Shown here: positions 44,209 through 53,191 of the stretch, piece after piece | Position numbering within the stretch: the first letter of the stretch is position 1 | Layout of the letters: each line of letters opens with the position of its first letter | Source: Vibrio syngnathi | GTDB taxonomy: Bacteria; Pseudomonadota; Gammaproteobacteria; Enterobacterales; Vibrionaceae | Length of the DNA stretch: 64,000 nt | NCBI RefSeq assembly: GCF_002119525.1 | Contig: NZ_CP017916.1 | Span: 1,984,001 to 2,048,000, forward strand | Direction of reading: 5' to 3' | Translations under genes and position numbers: made by a program | The notes under the pieces: model-generated | Databases searched by the model: none | What the model was told of the DNA's origin: nothing | Seen by the model: the letters and a program-made list of their open reading frames with translations, nothing else

Positions 44209-44232
44209 ACCTGGAACCTGGAACCTGGAACC
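44209..44232. repeat. Short tandem heptamer array in the trpCF-trpB gap
   Basis: ACCTGGA is repeated 3.4 times without mismatch, then degenerate AGAAGCTAGA-type sequence follows to about 44270. It lies inside the trp operon. Confidence 0.8.
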
Positions 44233-44369
44233 CAGAGCTTAGAAGCTAGAAAGCTGAACCTAGAGCGCAGAATCAAAAAACAGATTAGTGAGCTTTGCCT
44301 TTGCGAAGCTTAAACAAGATTAAATGACTTGGTGTGAATACACACCGATAGAATTGAAGGAATAACACA

Positions 44370-45560
44370 ATGGCTAAACTCGATGCCTACTTTGGTGAAT
44401 ACGGTGGTCAATACGTACCGCAGATCCTAGTGCCAGCACTAGACCAACTAGAACAAGCATTTATCGATGCACAAGCAGATCCTGAGTTCCGCAGTGAATT
44501 CATGACGCTTCTTCAAGAGTACGCAGGTCGTCCAACGGCACTAACGCTAACGCGTAACCTGACTAAAGGTACAAAAACCAAACTGTACCTAAAGCGTGAA
44601 GATCTACTTCACGGCGGTGCTCACAAGACAAACCAAGTTCTTGGCCAAGCATTGCTAGCAAAACGTATGGGTAAACAGGAAATAATCGCTGAAACTGGCG
44701 CGGGCCAACACGGTGTTGCAACAGCTCTAGCGTGTGCTCTATTGGGCCTTAAGTGTCGCGTTTACATGGGTGCAAAAGACGTTGAACGTCAAAGCCCGAA
44801 CGTGTTCCGCATGAAGCTAATGGGCGCAGAGGTTATCCCTGTTCATTCTGGCTCTTCAACGCTAAAAGATGCATGTAACGAAGCGCTACGTGACTGGTCT
44901 GCAACTTATGAAGACGCGCACTACCTACTGGGTACTGCTGCGGGTCCTCACCCATTCCCAACGATTGTTCGCGATTTCCAACGCATGATTGGCGAAGAAA
45001 CGAAGCACCAAATCTTAGCTCGTGAAGGTCGCCTTCCTGATGCGGTTATCGCTTGTGTTGGCGGCGGTTCAAACGCTATCGGTATGTTCGCTGATTTCAT
45101 TGAAGAAGAATCCGTACGCCTAATCGGTGTAGAGCCTGCTGGTAAAGGTATTGATACCGACCAACACGGCGCGCCACTTAAGCACGGTAAAACCGGTATT
45201 TTCTTCGGTATGAAAGCTCCGCTGATGCAAGATGAGAATGGCCAAGTAGAAGAGTCGTACTCTGTTTCTGCGGGTCTAGATTTCCCATCAGTGGGTCCTC
45301 AACACGCGCACCTAAATGCCATTGGCCGTGCTGAATACGACAACGTGACCGATGACGAAGCGCTAGAAGCGTTCCAATTGATTGCACGTAAAGAAGGTAT
45401 TATCGCAGCGCTCGAGTCATCTCATGCTGTGGCTCATGCAATTAAAATGGCTCACGACAACCCAGAGAAAGAACAGCTATTAGTGGTTAATCTATCTGGT
45501 CGTGGTGACAAAGACATTTTCTCTGTACACGACATTCTTAAAGAGAAAGGAGCATTATAA
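44370..45560 (+). CDS. trpB: TrpB, tryptophan synthase beta chain
   Basis: The PLP subunit that joins indole and serine; 396 residues. The PLP lysine is in [12 protein letters not shown], the phosphate loop is [11 protein letters not shown], and [12 protein letters not shown] is intact. GAAGGAATAACACA precedes the start. trpA begins on the last base of its stop codon, so the two chains should be made in equal amounts. Confidence 0.97.
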   Translation: MAKLDAYFGEYGGQYVPQILVPALDQLEQAFIDAQADPEFRSEFMTLLQEYAGRPTALTLTRNLTKGTKTKLYLKREDLLHGGAHKTNQVLGQALLAKRMGKQEIIAETGAGQHGVATALACALLGLKCRVYMGAKDVERQSPNVFRMKLMGAEVIPVHSGSSTLKDACNEALRDWSATYEDAHYLLGTAAGPHPFPTIVRDFQRMIGEETKHQILAREGRLPDAVIACVGGGSNAIGMFADFIEEESVRLIGVEPAGKGIDTDQHGAPLKHGKTGIFFGMKAPLMQDENGQVEESYSVSAGLDFPSVGPQHAHLNAIGRAEYDNVTDDEALEAFQLIARKEGIIAALESSHAVAHAIKMAHDNPEKEQLLVVNLSGRGDKDIFSVHDILKEKGAL

Positions 45561-46366
45561 TGGATCGCTATCAATCACTCTTCACTCGCTTAGCTGAAAA
45601 GAATCAGGGCGCATTTGTACCATTCGTAACGGTTGGTGATCCTAACCCAGAGCAATCTCTTAAGATCATGGAAACGCTAGTTGAAGCGGGTGCTGACGCA
45701 CTTGAGCTTGGTATCCCATTCTCAGATCCGCTTGCAGATGGCCCAACAATCCAAGGTGCGAACATTCGTGCTTTAGATTCTAAAGTAACGCCAGATGTGT
45801 GCTTCGATCTTATTGGTCAAATCCGTGCTAAATACCCAGAGCTACCAATCGGCCTACTGATGTACGCGAACTTGGTTTACGCACGTGGTATAGAAAATTT
45901 TTACGAACGCTGCGCAAACGCAGGTATCGATTCAGTATTAATTGCTGATGTACCAACCAATGAAAGCGGCGAGTTTGTTGCTGCAGCTGAAAAGTTTGGC
46001 GTTCACCCAATCTTTATTGCTCCACCAACTGCAAGCGATGAAACGCTTCGATCAGTTTCTGAGCTAGGTGGTGGTTACACCTACCTACTTTCGCGTTCTG
46101 GTGTAACGGGTGCTGAAACAAAAGCAAATATGCCAGTAACGGCACTGCTTGATCGCTTGAACAAGTTCGATGCGCCACCAGCACTGCTTGGTTTCGGCAT
46201 CTCGGCTCCTGAACAAGTGAAAGAAGCGATTGTAGCTGGCGCTGCCGGTGCGATCTCTGGCTCAGCTGTTGTAAAGATCATTGAAAACAACGTAGAGCAA
46301 CCTGAAGCAATGCTTAAAGCCCTTGCTGAATTTGTAACGCCAATGAAAGCGGCAACACAGAAATAA
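45560..46366 (+). CDS. trpA: TrpA, tryptophan synthase alpha chain
   Basis: Cleaves indole-glycerol phosphate to indole, which tunnels to TrpB. The 268-residue barrel has both catalytic residues in [17 protein letters not shown] (Glu, Asp) and the phosphate loop [10 protein letters not shown]. It overlaps trpB by one base and is the last gene of the operon. Confidence 0.97.
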   Translation: MDRYQSLFTRLAEKNQGAFVPFVTVGDPNPEQSLKIMETLVEAGADALELGIPFSDPLADGPTIQGANIRALDSKVTPDVCFDLIGQIRAKYPELPIGLLMYANLVYARGIENFYERCANAGIDSVLIADVPTNESGEFVAAAEKFGVHPIFIAPPTASDETLRSVSELGGGYTYLLSRSGVTGAETKANMPVTALLDRLNKFDAPPALLGFGISAPEQVKEAIVAGAAGAISGSAVVKIIENNVEQPEAMLKALAEFVTPMKAATQK

Positions 46367-46373
46367 CAAAAAA

Positions 46374-46408
46374 CCTCCTTCTAGGATCAGATTTCACCTA
46401 GAGGGAGG
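46374..46408. other. Hairpin after trpA, terminator-like on the minus strand only
   Basis: CCTCCTTCTAGG pairs with CCTAGAGGGAGG with one wobble around 11 nt. On the plus strand it lacks a T-run and is followed by a C-rich tail; on the minus strand it is followed by TTTTTT. It may still end the trp transcript, with a similar structure seen after the GcvR-like gene. Confidence 0.5.
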
Positions 46409-46543
46409 CTCTCTACAACACCCTTCCTACGCTCCTTAATGTTAAACGATTGTTCTAAAATCTCTTCAAAACAAACTTGTAGCACAACAATAACACCAAA
46501 CCAATCCATCACTGCTATTTATAAAAAACAATATCCCCGCAAC

Positions 46544-46559
46544 AAGCAAACGTTTGCTT
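46544..46559. promoter_or_regulatory. PurR-type operator
   Basis: AAGCAAACGTTTGCTT is a perfect 16-bp palindrome that fits the E. coli PurR consensus ANGCAANCGNTTNCNT at every fixed position. Other LacI-family repressors could also use it. It lies 177 bp upstream of the symporter start. The rest of the 369-bp gap (46367-46735) shows only the hairpin after trpA. Confidence 0.65.
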
Positions 46560-46735
46560 AGGCTTAAAAAAACACCAAACAATGTTTAATTACTCATTTT
46601 TAGTAGCCTTTCATCTCTGCTCATATTGATAAATGTAAAGGATACGTGTAAAACTCTTCACGAAATAATTCGCCAATGGTACATCGTACATTGGTGGGTA
46701 GTTCTGGGATTTTTATATTTAGTAGCACAGAGGTT

Positions 46736-47995
46736 ATGGAAGTGTTAAAAGAAAAGAATTTACTAAGCAACATCGGCGTTCAAGTCGTTATTGCAATGAT
46801 CATCGGTACCGCAGTCGGCGCGATGATGGGTGAAAGCGCAACAATGTTCGCTCCACTGGGTGCTATCTTCATCAACTTGATCAAGATGCTGGTTATTCCT
46901 CTAGTCGCAGTTGCCCTAATTTCAGGTGCTGCTGGTCTAGGTAATAGTTCATCGGCTGGTAAAGTTGGTGTAACTACACTGGGTTACTTTGCACTAACGT
47001 CTGCACTTGCTGTAGCACTAGCGCTTGTAATGGGTGAAGTGTTCGAACCGGGTCGTGGTATCGATGTTTCTGGCGTTGAAGGCATGTTCTCTTCAGAATA
47101 CGCTGCGAAAGGCGAACTTCCTACGTTCTGGGCAACCATCACTGGCATGATCCCAACCAACGTTTTCCAATCACTGAATGAAGCAAACATTCTGCAAATT
47201 CTCGTTTTCTGCTTATTCTTCGGTATTGCGATTTCTAAACAAGCAAAAGAAAAACGTGACCCTATCATCAATGGCGTAAACGCGATTGTTGACGCTATGG
47301 TTTGGATGATCAACAAGGTTATGATCATCGCACCACTTGGCGTATTCGGCCTAATGGCAGAAGCAGTAGGTACTTTCGGTTTCGGCGCACTTATGGTTGT
47401 GTTCAAACTGTTTATTGTTTACATCGCTGCGATCCTAATCTTCGGCTTTATTGCTTACCCACTGATGATTCAAATCTTCACTAAGACTTCAGCGAAGAAG
47501 TTCCTAGTAGCAATGAAGAAGCCTCAAGCGGTTGCATTATCAACAGCCTCTTCAATGGCAACACTGCCAGTAACAATGGAAACGGTAGAGAAAGAACTTG
47601 GCGTTCGTAATTCTACTGCTTCATTCGTTCTGCCACTTGGCGCAACGATCAACATGTCTGGTAACGCAATTTACTACGGCCTAGTTGCTATCTTCTTCGC
47701 ACAGCTATTCAACATCGACCTTTCTATGGGCGCTTACGTTGCTATCATCGTAACGTCTACCCTAGGCGCAGTTGGTCAAGCTGGTGTTCCAGGTCCTTCT
47801 TTCCTAGTGGTTGCGGTTCTTCTAGCGGCAGGTATCCCTATCGAAGGTCTACCTCTGTTGTTCGCTCTAGACCGTGTCTTCGATATGATTCGTACGGCTC
47901 TAAACATCACTGGTGATGCAGCATGTGCAGTCATCGTTGACTCTCTAATCGAAGACGAAGTGAAAGAAGCTGAGCTAGAGAAACAACAAGCTTAA
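46736..47995 (+). CDS. Dicarboxylate/amino acid:cation symporter (DAACS family)
   Basis: A 419-residue inner-membrane carrier of the GltP/GltT/DctA family, taking up acidic amino acids or C4-dicarboxylates with Na+ or H+. Family landmarks are the serine-rich hairpin SSMATLPVTMETVEKELG, LPLGATINMSGNAIYYGL, and RTALNITGDAACAVIVD near the end. The substrate cannot be told from sequence. The start at 46736 is preceded by AGAGG; the frame is open 60 nt further. Its original terminator has been split by an IS element. Confidence 0.9.
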   Translation: MEVLKEKNLLSNIGVQVVIAMIIGTAVGAMMGESATMFAPLGAIFINLIKMLVIPLVAVALISGAAGLGNSSSAGKVGVTTLGYFALTSALAVALALVMGEVFEPGRGIDVSGVEGMFSSEYAAKGELPTFWATITGMIPTNVFQSLNEANILQILVFCLFFGIAISKQAKEKRDPIINGVNAIVDAMVWMINKVMIIAPLGVFGLMAEAVGTFGFGALMVVFKLFIVYIAAILIFGFIAYPLMIQIFTKTSAKKFLVAMKKPQAVALSTASSMATLPVTMETVEKELGVRNSTASFVLPLGATINMSGNAIYYGLVAIFFAQLFNIDLSMGAYVAIIVTSTLGAVGQAGVPGPSFLVVAVLLAAGIPIEGLPLLFALDRVFDMIRTALNITGDAACAVIVDSLIEDEVKEAELEKQQA

Positions 47996-48084
47996 ACTTC
48001 TTAGAAACTTAAAGACCAAAAAGCCACTCATTGAGTTAATGCCGATCGTTTAAGAAGACTTGAACGATCTTGCAGTTAGCAGAT

Positions 48085-48117
48085 AATCCCCATCAACAAC
48101 GTTGATGGGGATTTTTT
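48085..48117 (+). promoter_or_regulatory. Terminator-like hairpin covering the transposase ribosome site
   Basis: AATCCCCATCAAC-aac-GTTGATGGGGATT followed by a T-run that runs into the ATG at 48118. The only ribosome-binding-like sequence, GGGGA, lies in its 3' arm. It should both stop read-through transcripts and hide the start site. Confidence 0.75.
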
Positions 48118-49440
48118 ATGCTTGAACAAGAATTAGCAATGGCACACGAGACCATTGAAGATGCCGACAATTATGAATCTGTCGTCGACGCCATTCAGAT
48201 TGAGTGGATAGAACAAGCTCTTCTTGAAACCAATAAAGCGAGCATAAGACGACGCCGACTTCCCGCTCAGCAAGCTGTCTGGTTAGTTATTTGGATGGGG
48301 CTGCAACGCAACATGTCTATCAAAGAGGTATGCAGTTCATTAGACATTGCACTTCAGCCTAAACCTGAAGATAGCTGGTCTCGTGTTGCACCCAGTGTCC
48401 TAACTGATTCACGCCGACGTCTAGATGAGAGTCCGTTAGCGGCTCTGTTTCACACAACGGTAAAGGCTTGGAACGGAGATATCCTTCAACAAGACAAAGA
48501 CTTAGAACTTAATGTTCTTGCTGTCGATGGAACAACATTTCGGTGCCAAGATTCCCCAGAGAACGCTGAAGAATTTGGGTTCATCTCCAAAAAATTGAAA
48601 CCTTACCCTCAACTTCGTTTAGTCGCTTTGATGTCAACAGAAACTCGAATGATTATGGGGGCGGCTTTTGATGGTTGTCATGTCGGTGAAACGACCTTAG
48701 CTAAGCGCCTATTCAATGACATCCCCGCACACTCATTGACCTTATTTGATCGTTGTTATTTCTCGGCAGACCTTTTACTGTCCTGGCAAGAGAGTGCTGA
48801 AAATGCCCACTGGTTAATGCCTGCAAAACGTAAACTACGCTATGAAGTGTTGGAGAAATATGCGGAGAACGACATGCTTATCTCAATGCCTATCTCTCCT
48901 CAAGCTCAACGGCAGAATCCGAATCTACCCGCACGTTGGGAAGCCAGATTAGTCCTATATCAAGAGCCAAAAGGTGAGATAAAAGGTTTTATTACTTCAC
49001 TTACAGACCCTAGCAAATACTCGCTAGAAAGCCTGCTGCGTATTTATTGGCAACGCTGGGAGATTGAAGAGGGTTATGGTGAAATTAAACAGACTCAACT
49101 TCAAAGTCACGTCACTTTACGAAGTCGTTTTTCTGCCGGTGTGAAGCAAGAGCTTTGGGGCGTATTACTTGCCTATAACTTAGTGCGATTAGAGATGGTT
49201 AAGATAGCTTCAGAAGCCGGGGTTCGAGCGACTAGGGTCAGTTTTACCGCCGCAATTAACCTTATTGATGCGCAATTACGTTGGTTAGCTTTAAGTCCAG
49301 ACGGAACTTTACCTGTAAAACTGAAAAGGATGAGAGAAAGTTTGAGTCACTTCATTCTTCCAGATAAAAGAAAGGACCGAACGTTTCCACGTTCAGTCCT
49401 CTTTGTCCCAGCCAAATATCCGTTCAGATTCAAGCAGTAA
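48118..49440 (+). CDS. IS4-family transposase
   Basis: A 440-residue DDE transposase that cuts and inserts the element. The first Asp is in VLAVDGTTFRC, the second in LFDRCYFSADLL, and the Glu in the IS4 signature Y-(2)-R-(3)-E-(6)-K, seen as YWQRWEIEEGYGEIK. An N-terminal domain of about 100 residues probably binds the ends. It appears intact, with its stop 2 nt from the right inverted repeat. Translation is probably limited by the hairpin over its start. Confidence 0.95.
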   Translation: MLEQELAMAHETIEDADNYESVVDAIQIEWIEQALLETNKASIRRRRLPAQQAVWLVIWMGLQRNMSIKEVCSSLDIALQPKPEDSWSRVAPSVLTDSRRRLDESPLAALFHTTVKAWNGDILQQDKDLELNVLAVDGTTFRCQDSPENAEEFGFISKKLKPYPQLRLVALMSTETRMIMGAAFDGCHVGETTLAKRLFNDIPAHSLTLFDRCYFSADLLLSWQESAENAHWLMPAKRKLRYEVLEKYAENDMLISMPISPQAQRQNPNLPARWEARLVLYQEPKGEIKGFITSLTDPSKYSLESLLRIYWQRWEIEEGYGEIKQTQLQSHVTLRSRFSAGVKQELWGVLLAYNLVRLEMVKIASEAGVRATRVSFTAAINLIDAQLRWLALSPDGTLPVKLKRMRESLSHFILPDKRKDRTFPRSVLFVPAKYPFRFKQ

Positions 49441-49512
49441 TGCTTATCCGAACGGCATTAACTCATTGAGTGGCTTTTTTACTTTCAAACGTTGATATTT
49501 GTTTACCTTAAG

Positions 49513-50478
49513 TTAAGCGTCTGCAGAAACGTTAATTTTAAATCTCAGGACTTTCAAACTTGAATCGAGGTCGACATCGACAAACTCAGGTGGATTGTCT
49601 AAACGCTCGATAAACTCAACGCTTGGTGCTTCTTCTGCCATCGTCTCAATCAGGAAGTTTGGTGACACTGCTGGTGAGTTAACACAAGCAATCACTTCAC
49701 CGCCTTCAGTTAGAAGCTCAGGCAAACGACGTAAGATCTTTTTATAATCCTTGGTTAGAGCAAAACTGCCTTTTTGGAACGAAGGCGGGTCGATGATAAC
49801 GAGCTCGTAAGGGCCACCCTTCTTGATTTTTCCCCACGACTTAAAGATATCATAGCCAAGGAAGTTCACTGAGCGCATGTCGTGATCATTCAAACGGTGG
49901 TTATCACGGCCTTTATTTAGTGAGCCGCGAGACATGTCTACGTTCATGCACTGACGAGCGCCACCAGCAATCGCTGCTACAGAGAACCCACAAGTGTATG
50001 CAAACAGATTAAGAACATTCTTACCTTCGGCATTGTCTTGTACCCACTGACGCCCATTACGCATATCAAGGAACAGGCCAAAGTTCTGATTACGGCCTAT
50101 ATCTAGTTGGTACTTAAGTCCATGTTCAACCACGATTGGTGAATCGTTTAACTCTCCCCACAACACTTCAGAAGGTGCGCCATCAGCATAACGGTGTTGG
50201 AGCACAATACTTGTGCCCAGCTTTGCCTGCCAGATGTCTTTATTGGTCAAATCAACCAGTCCTGCTTTAAGAAATGATAAGAACTCGTCATCCACCTCTT
50301 TGAATACGTTAACCAATAACTGCCCATCAACCCAATCACATGTCAGTTGATCTAGGCCCGGCCAGAACTTACCACGCCCGTGAAAAATACGACGCAGTTC
50401 GTTCGGCACTTCATTAAGTTGCTGTTCAATATGACTAAAAAACAGAGGTAAAGCTGATGCTTCCATTATTTCACTCAC
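49513..50478 (-). CDS. Class I SAM methyltransferase, RlmI/COG1092-like
   Basis: A 321-residue methyltransferase. Its SAM-binding region is NVLNLFAYTCGFSVAA near residue 160, followed by the acidic-loop NVDMSRGSLNKG and the motif DPPSFQKGSF, typical of the rRNA cytosine methylases related to RlmI and RlmKL. It lacks the PUA domain of RlmI. The RNA target is not known. Its start overlaps the end of the upstream pseudouridine synthase gene by 4 nt, pointing to joint expression and a shared rRNA-modification role. Confidence 0.8.
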   Translation of the reverse strand: MSEIMEASALPLFFSHIEQQLNEVPNELRRIFHGRGKFWPGLDQLTCDWVDGQLLVNVFKEVDDEFLSFLKAGLVDLTNKDIWQAKLGTSIVLQHRYADGAPSEVLWGELNDSPIVVEHGLKYQLDIGRNQNFGLFLDMRNGRQWVQDNAEGKNVLNLFAYTCGFSVAAIAGGARQCMNVDMSRGSLNKGRDNHRLNDHDMRSVNFLGYDIFKSWGKIKKGGPYELVIIDPPSFQKGSFALTKDYKKILRRLPELLTEGGEVIACVNSPAVSPNFLIETMAEEAPSVEFIERLDNPPEFVDVDLDSSLKVLRFKINVSADA

Positions 50479-51173
50479 TTAGTGTTTAGCTTTGGCCAAG
50501 TTAATGACCAAGGTTCAAGCCAGTTGTCTAAACCATTAGACACGATATCTTGATGCCACTTCTCACCCAAAGAGTTGAGACTTCTTGGATCACAGACATA
50601 TTCGTAGGCTTGTGATTGATAGGTAAATCGAATCGCGAAGGCATGCAGATAACCTCTGTCGGCCTCACTCGATGGATTGTAAATAGGGTCACCAACAATA
50701 GCCGAACCGATCGACTTCATCGCGACGCGGATCTGGTGAGTTCGCCCCGTATAGGGTTTACATAAAATTAGACGCTCACCGGGTTCAGCCGTTGCAGATA
50801 AAAATTGGGTAATCGCTGGGTTTTCTTTGGTTGTCAGTAGCTTCCAACTTGAGCGTCGTGAACGCTCCATATCTCCTGAGATCAGCCCCTGCTTTTTCTT
50901 TGGCTTCTTGGAGCCTATCGCAAGGTAATATTTCTCGACCTCACGCTTTGCAAACAACTGTGAAAGCTCACTTGCTGCCGAAGCATTTTTTGCCAGCAGT
51001 AGAATACCTGATGTCATTTTATCGAGACGATGGACTAGGTATAGCTTCTGCTCGTTGATTGCTTTAGCAACTTCTTGCAACAACATGGTATCGCCATCGT
51101 CTTTATGGACGCTGACGCCTGGATGTTTGTTTATGAGTAAAAAATCAGAGTGATTCAGAAGAATGTCGAACAT
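50475..51173 (-). CDS. RluA-family pseudouridine synthase (TIGR01621 type)
   Basis: A 232-residue single-domain enzyme. The catalytic Asp is in LVHRLDKMTSGILLLAK and the family segment PYTGRTHQIRVAM follows. It has no S4 domain. The layout fits the TIGR01621 subgroup seen in vibrios and relatives; the RNA target is unknown. It overlaps the methyltransferase gene by 4 nt. Confidence 0.85.
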   Translation of the reverse strand: MFDILLNHSDFLLINKHPGVSVHKDDGDTMLLQEVAKAINEQKLYLVHRLDKMTSGILLLAKNASAASELSQLFAKREVEKYYLAIGSKKPKKKQGLISGDMERSRRSSWKLLTTKENPAITQFLSATAEPGERLILCKPYTGRTHQIRVAMKSIGSAIVGDPIYNPSSEADRGYLHAFAIRFTYQSQAYEYVCDPRSLNSLGEKWHQDIVSNGLDNWLEPWSLTWPKLNTK

Positions 51174-51236
51174 GTAAAGGCTAGCTCCATTGTAGAACGT
51201 GGAGTATACCGTGTCTGAACCCAGATTCCAGCTACG

Positions 51237-51278
51237 AAAAAGCCCAAGGATTCAATAAACATTGATTCCTTGGGCTTA
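51237..51278 (-). terminator. Terminator of the chemoreceptor gene
   Basis: AAGCCCAAGGATTCAAT pairs with ATTGATTCCTTGGGCTT (one mismatch) around 4 nt, with a T-run on the minus strand. Confidence 0.85.
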
Positions 51279-51352
51279 TGTTTTAATAGACAGCTTTCAC
51301 TGGTATATCTTTAATCGATTAGCTCTAAGCTTATGTTCTAGACTTATGATCC

Positions 51353-51390
51353 AGCTCTAAGCTCTAAGCTCTAAGCTCTAAGCTCTAAGC
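51353..51390. repeat. Tandem heptamer array, AGCTCTA x 5.4, at the chemoreceptor stop codon
   Basis: AGCTCTA is repeated without mismatch over 38 bp. The stop codon of the chemoreceptor gene (TAG, 51385-51387) lies inside the array. Confidence 0.92.
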
Positions 51391-53001
51391 AAGTTTGAAC
51401 TTACCCACTAAACCTTCTAGCTCAGCAACTTTAGCATTCAAACCTGATGTGTTCTCAGAGCTGCGAGTCGCTAACTGTAATGACTGTTCAGAGATATCAC
51501 TGATTGCCGTAATATCCGCTGCGATTTCTCTTGTCACCGCTGTCTGCTCTTCTGCTGCTGTCGCGATAGAGTTAACCATGCTTTGTACATTGCCAGCACC
51601 ACTAACAATCGCTTCTAGTGCTGTAACGGCACCAGAGCTCTGCTCAACACCAATTTCCACCAGGCGGCAGTTATCTTGCGTGTAAGTCACCGCTTCTTGA
51701 GTACCTGATTGAATAGATTGGATGATACCGGACACTTCTTGTGTTGCTTTAGTCGTTCTCTCCGCTAACGCTCGTACTTCATCAGCAACCACCGCAAAAC
51801 CACGACCGAACTCACCAGCACGTGCCGCTTCAATAGCCGCATTCAGAGCCAAGAGGTTGGTTTGTTCAGCGATATCTTCGATTACCTTAATAACACTACC
51901 AATCTGCTCGCCATGTGAACCCAATGTGTTCATTTGTAACGACATGTCGCTCATTTGAGTAGACACTTGTTGGATGCTCGCAACCATCTCCACAATCACT
52001 TTACGGCCGTCTTCTGCTGACGTTTCTGAACGGCGCGCTTCTTCATAAGTAGAAGTGCCTTGCTGCGCTACTTCCGAAATGGTCAAGCTTAACTCTTCTG
52101 CCGCAGTCGCTATCAAGGTCGCTTTATCTGCTTGAGCAGAGGCGCCAGATACGATGTCGTGGCTGATTGATGATAGCTCACCAGTAACGGATTGAACTTG
52201 GGTAGTCACCGATGAGATAGAACCGAGCAGATCGACCAATGACTTTTGCATCTGGTTGATCGATTGAGCAAGATCAGCCAATTCATCACCAGAATCATCA
52301 ACAATGTCTCCAGCCGTTAGATCACCATTTGCTACGCGTCGTGCAACTTGTTCTAAACGAGTTAAGCGATTAGTAATAGAGCTAGACAATGCAAACGCAA
52401 TTACACAGCCAAACACAATCGCAACCGCAGTCAACACCATAATCGTGCGTTCGATTGTAATAAACGAATCCGTTAGTGTTAGCAGAGCTCGCTCCGTATC
52501 AGCAATCTCACTTTCAGATGCTTGATCAAGCAAGTTTTCAATCGGGATCAGATTACTCTCGTACAAAGAGCGAAGCTGCTGGATATTTGATAACAATGCA
52601 GTTTCGTCATTAAGCATAGGTACGAGCTTCGATTCAAACTCTTGAGTAAAGCGCCCCATTAGCTCTTCAATTCGCTGAACACGACGATGGTCCTCTGAGC
52701 CTTTACTCTCTAAACGCTTTGCTTCTTCAATTGCTTGAGAAAATTGAGTCTTGTTAGCTCGATAATCATTGAGCGCATTACCGCCCTGAACAACCGCGCC
52801 CAAAGCATCACGGTAAACATCACCAGCTTCATCGATCAATATAAGGTAGGTAACCGTTCCTGGAACATCATCCAGTCTAATTTCATCAGAGCTCTCGTGA
52901 GCCCCAATCACTTCTATCGATACAACCCCTACCAACGTGACAAGCACCGCCAATATAGATCCAAAACCCAAATATAGTTTTTTTCTCACTGACAATTTCA
53001 C
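51385..53001 (-). CDS. Methyl-accepting chemotaxis protein
   Basis: A 538-residue transmembrane chemoreceptor. Order: membrane helix 1 (about 10-31), periplasmic helical sensor of about 155 residues, membrane helix 2 (about 190-210), HAMP linker (about 211-265), and the cytoplasmic signalling hairpin with [19 protein letters not shown] at its tip. The sensor has no named ligand fold that I can see; a four-helix bundle is likely. The ligand is unknown. The stop codon lies in a tandem repeat array, and no CheR-binding pentapeptide ends the protein (it ends FKLA). Confidence 0.93.
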   Translation of the reverse strand: MKLSVRKKLYLGFGSILAVLVTLVGVVSIEVIGAHESSDEIRLDDVPGTVTYLILIDEAGDVYRDALGAVVQGGNALNDYRANKTQFSQAIEEAKRLESKGSEDHRRVQRIEELMGRFTQEFESKLVPMLNDETALLSNIQQLRSLYESNLIPIENLLDQASESEIADTERALLTLTDSFITIERTIMVLTAVAIVFGCVIAFALSSSITNRLTRLEQVARRVANGDLTAGDIVDDSGDELADLAQSINQMQKSLVDLLGSISSVTTQVQSVTGELSSISHDIVSGASAQADKATLIATAAEELSLTISEVAQQGTSTYEEARRSETSAEDGRKVIVEMVASIQQVSTQMSDMSLQMNTLGSHGEQIGSVIKVIEDIAEQTNLLALNAAIEAARAGEFGRGFAVVADEVRALAERTTKATQEVSGIIQSIQSGTQEAVTYTQDNCRLVEIGVEQSSGAVTALEAIVSGAGNVQSMVNSIATAAEEQTAVTREIAADITAISDISEQSLQLATRSSENTSGLNAKVAELEGLVGKFKLA

Positions 53002-53124
53002 AGAACACCTACCTAAAAATAAATACAGGCCGATATAGCCTAACCGAAAGATATATCGGCCACCACACGGATAACTTTAGGGGACGATGTTTTTATTTCT
53101 CGAAAAACAATAAGTGCGTCGCAT

Positions 53125-53153
53125 AAAAAAACGGGAGCCAATGGCTCCCGTTT
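53125..53153 (-). terminator. Terminator of the NSS transporter gene
   Basis: AAACGGGAGCC-aat-GGCTCCCGTTT with a T-run on the minus strand. Confidence 0.9.
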
Positions 53154-53191
53154 ATCAATTAACTTTAGTTTGCGATTAGAGTTTCTAAGAA

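Larger units (their letters stand above)
48037..49460 (+). mobile_element. IS4-family insertion sequence, complete, 1,424 bp
   Basis: The ends are 18-bp inverted repeats, TAATGCCGATCGTTTAAG at the left and its near match at the right (15 of 18). They resemble the ends of E. coli IS4 itself. An 11-bp direct repeat, ACTCATTGAGT, flanks the element (48026-48036 and 49461-49471). Size, end sequence, long target duplication and the 440-residue transposase all agree with the IS4 type. Just inside the left end GATCGTT and AACGATC (48044-48069) form a hairpin, and a terminator-like hairpin precedes the transposase. Confidence 0.93.
48018..49480. terminator. Ancestral bidirectional terminator split by the IS4 element
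   Basis: Left half AAAAAGCC + target ACTCATTGAGT (48018-48036); right half target copy + GGCTTTTTT (49461-49480). Removing the element and one target copy restores AAAAAGCCACTCA / TGAGTGGCTTTTTT, a hairpin with a one-base loop and T-runs both ways, between the symporter and the convergent methyltransferase gene. Confidence 0.85.

Noticed and set aside
48019..49478. A 27-bp terminal inverted repeat of the IS including AAAAAGCCACTC
   Set aside because: The outer part is the ancestral terminator palindrome plus the 11-bp target duplication; the true inverted repeats begin at TAATGCCG.
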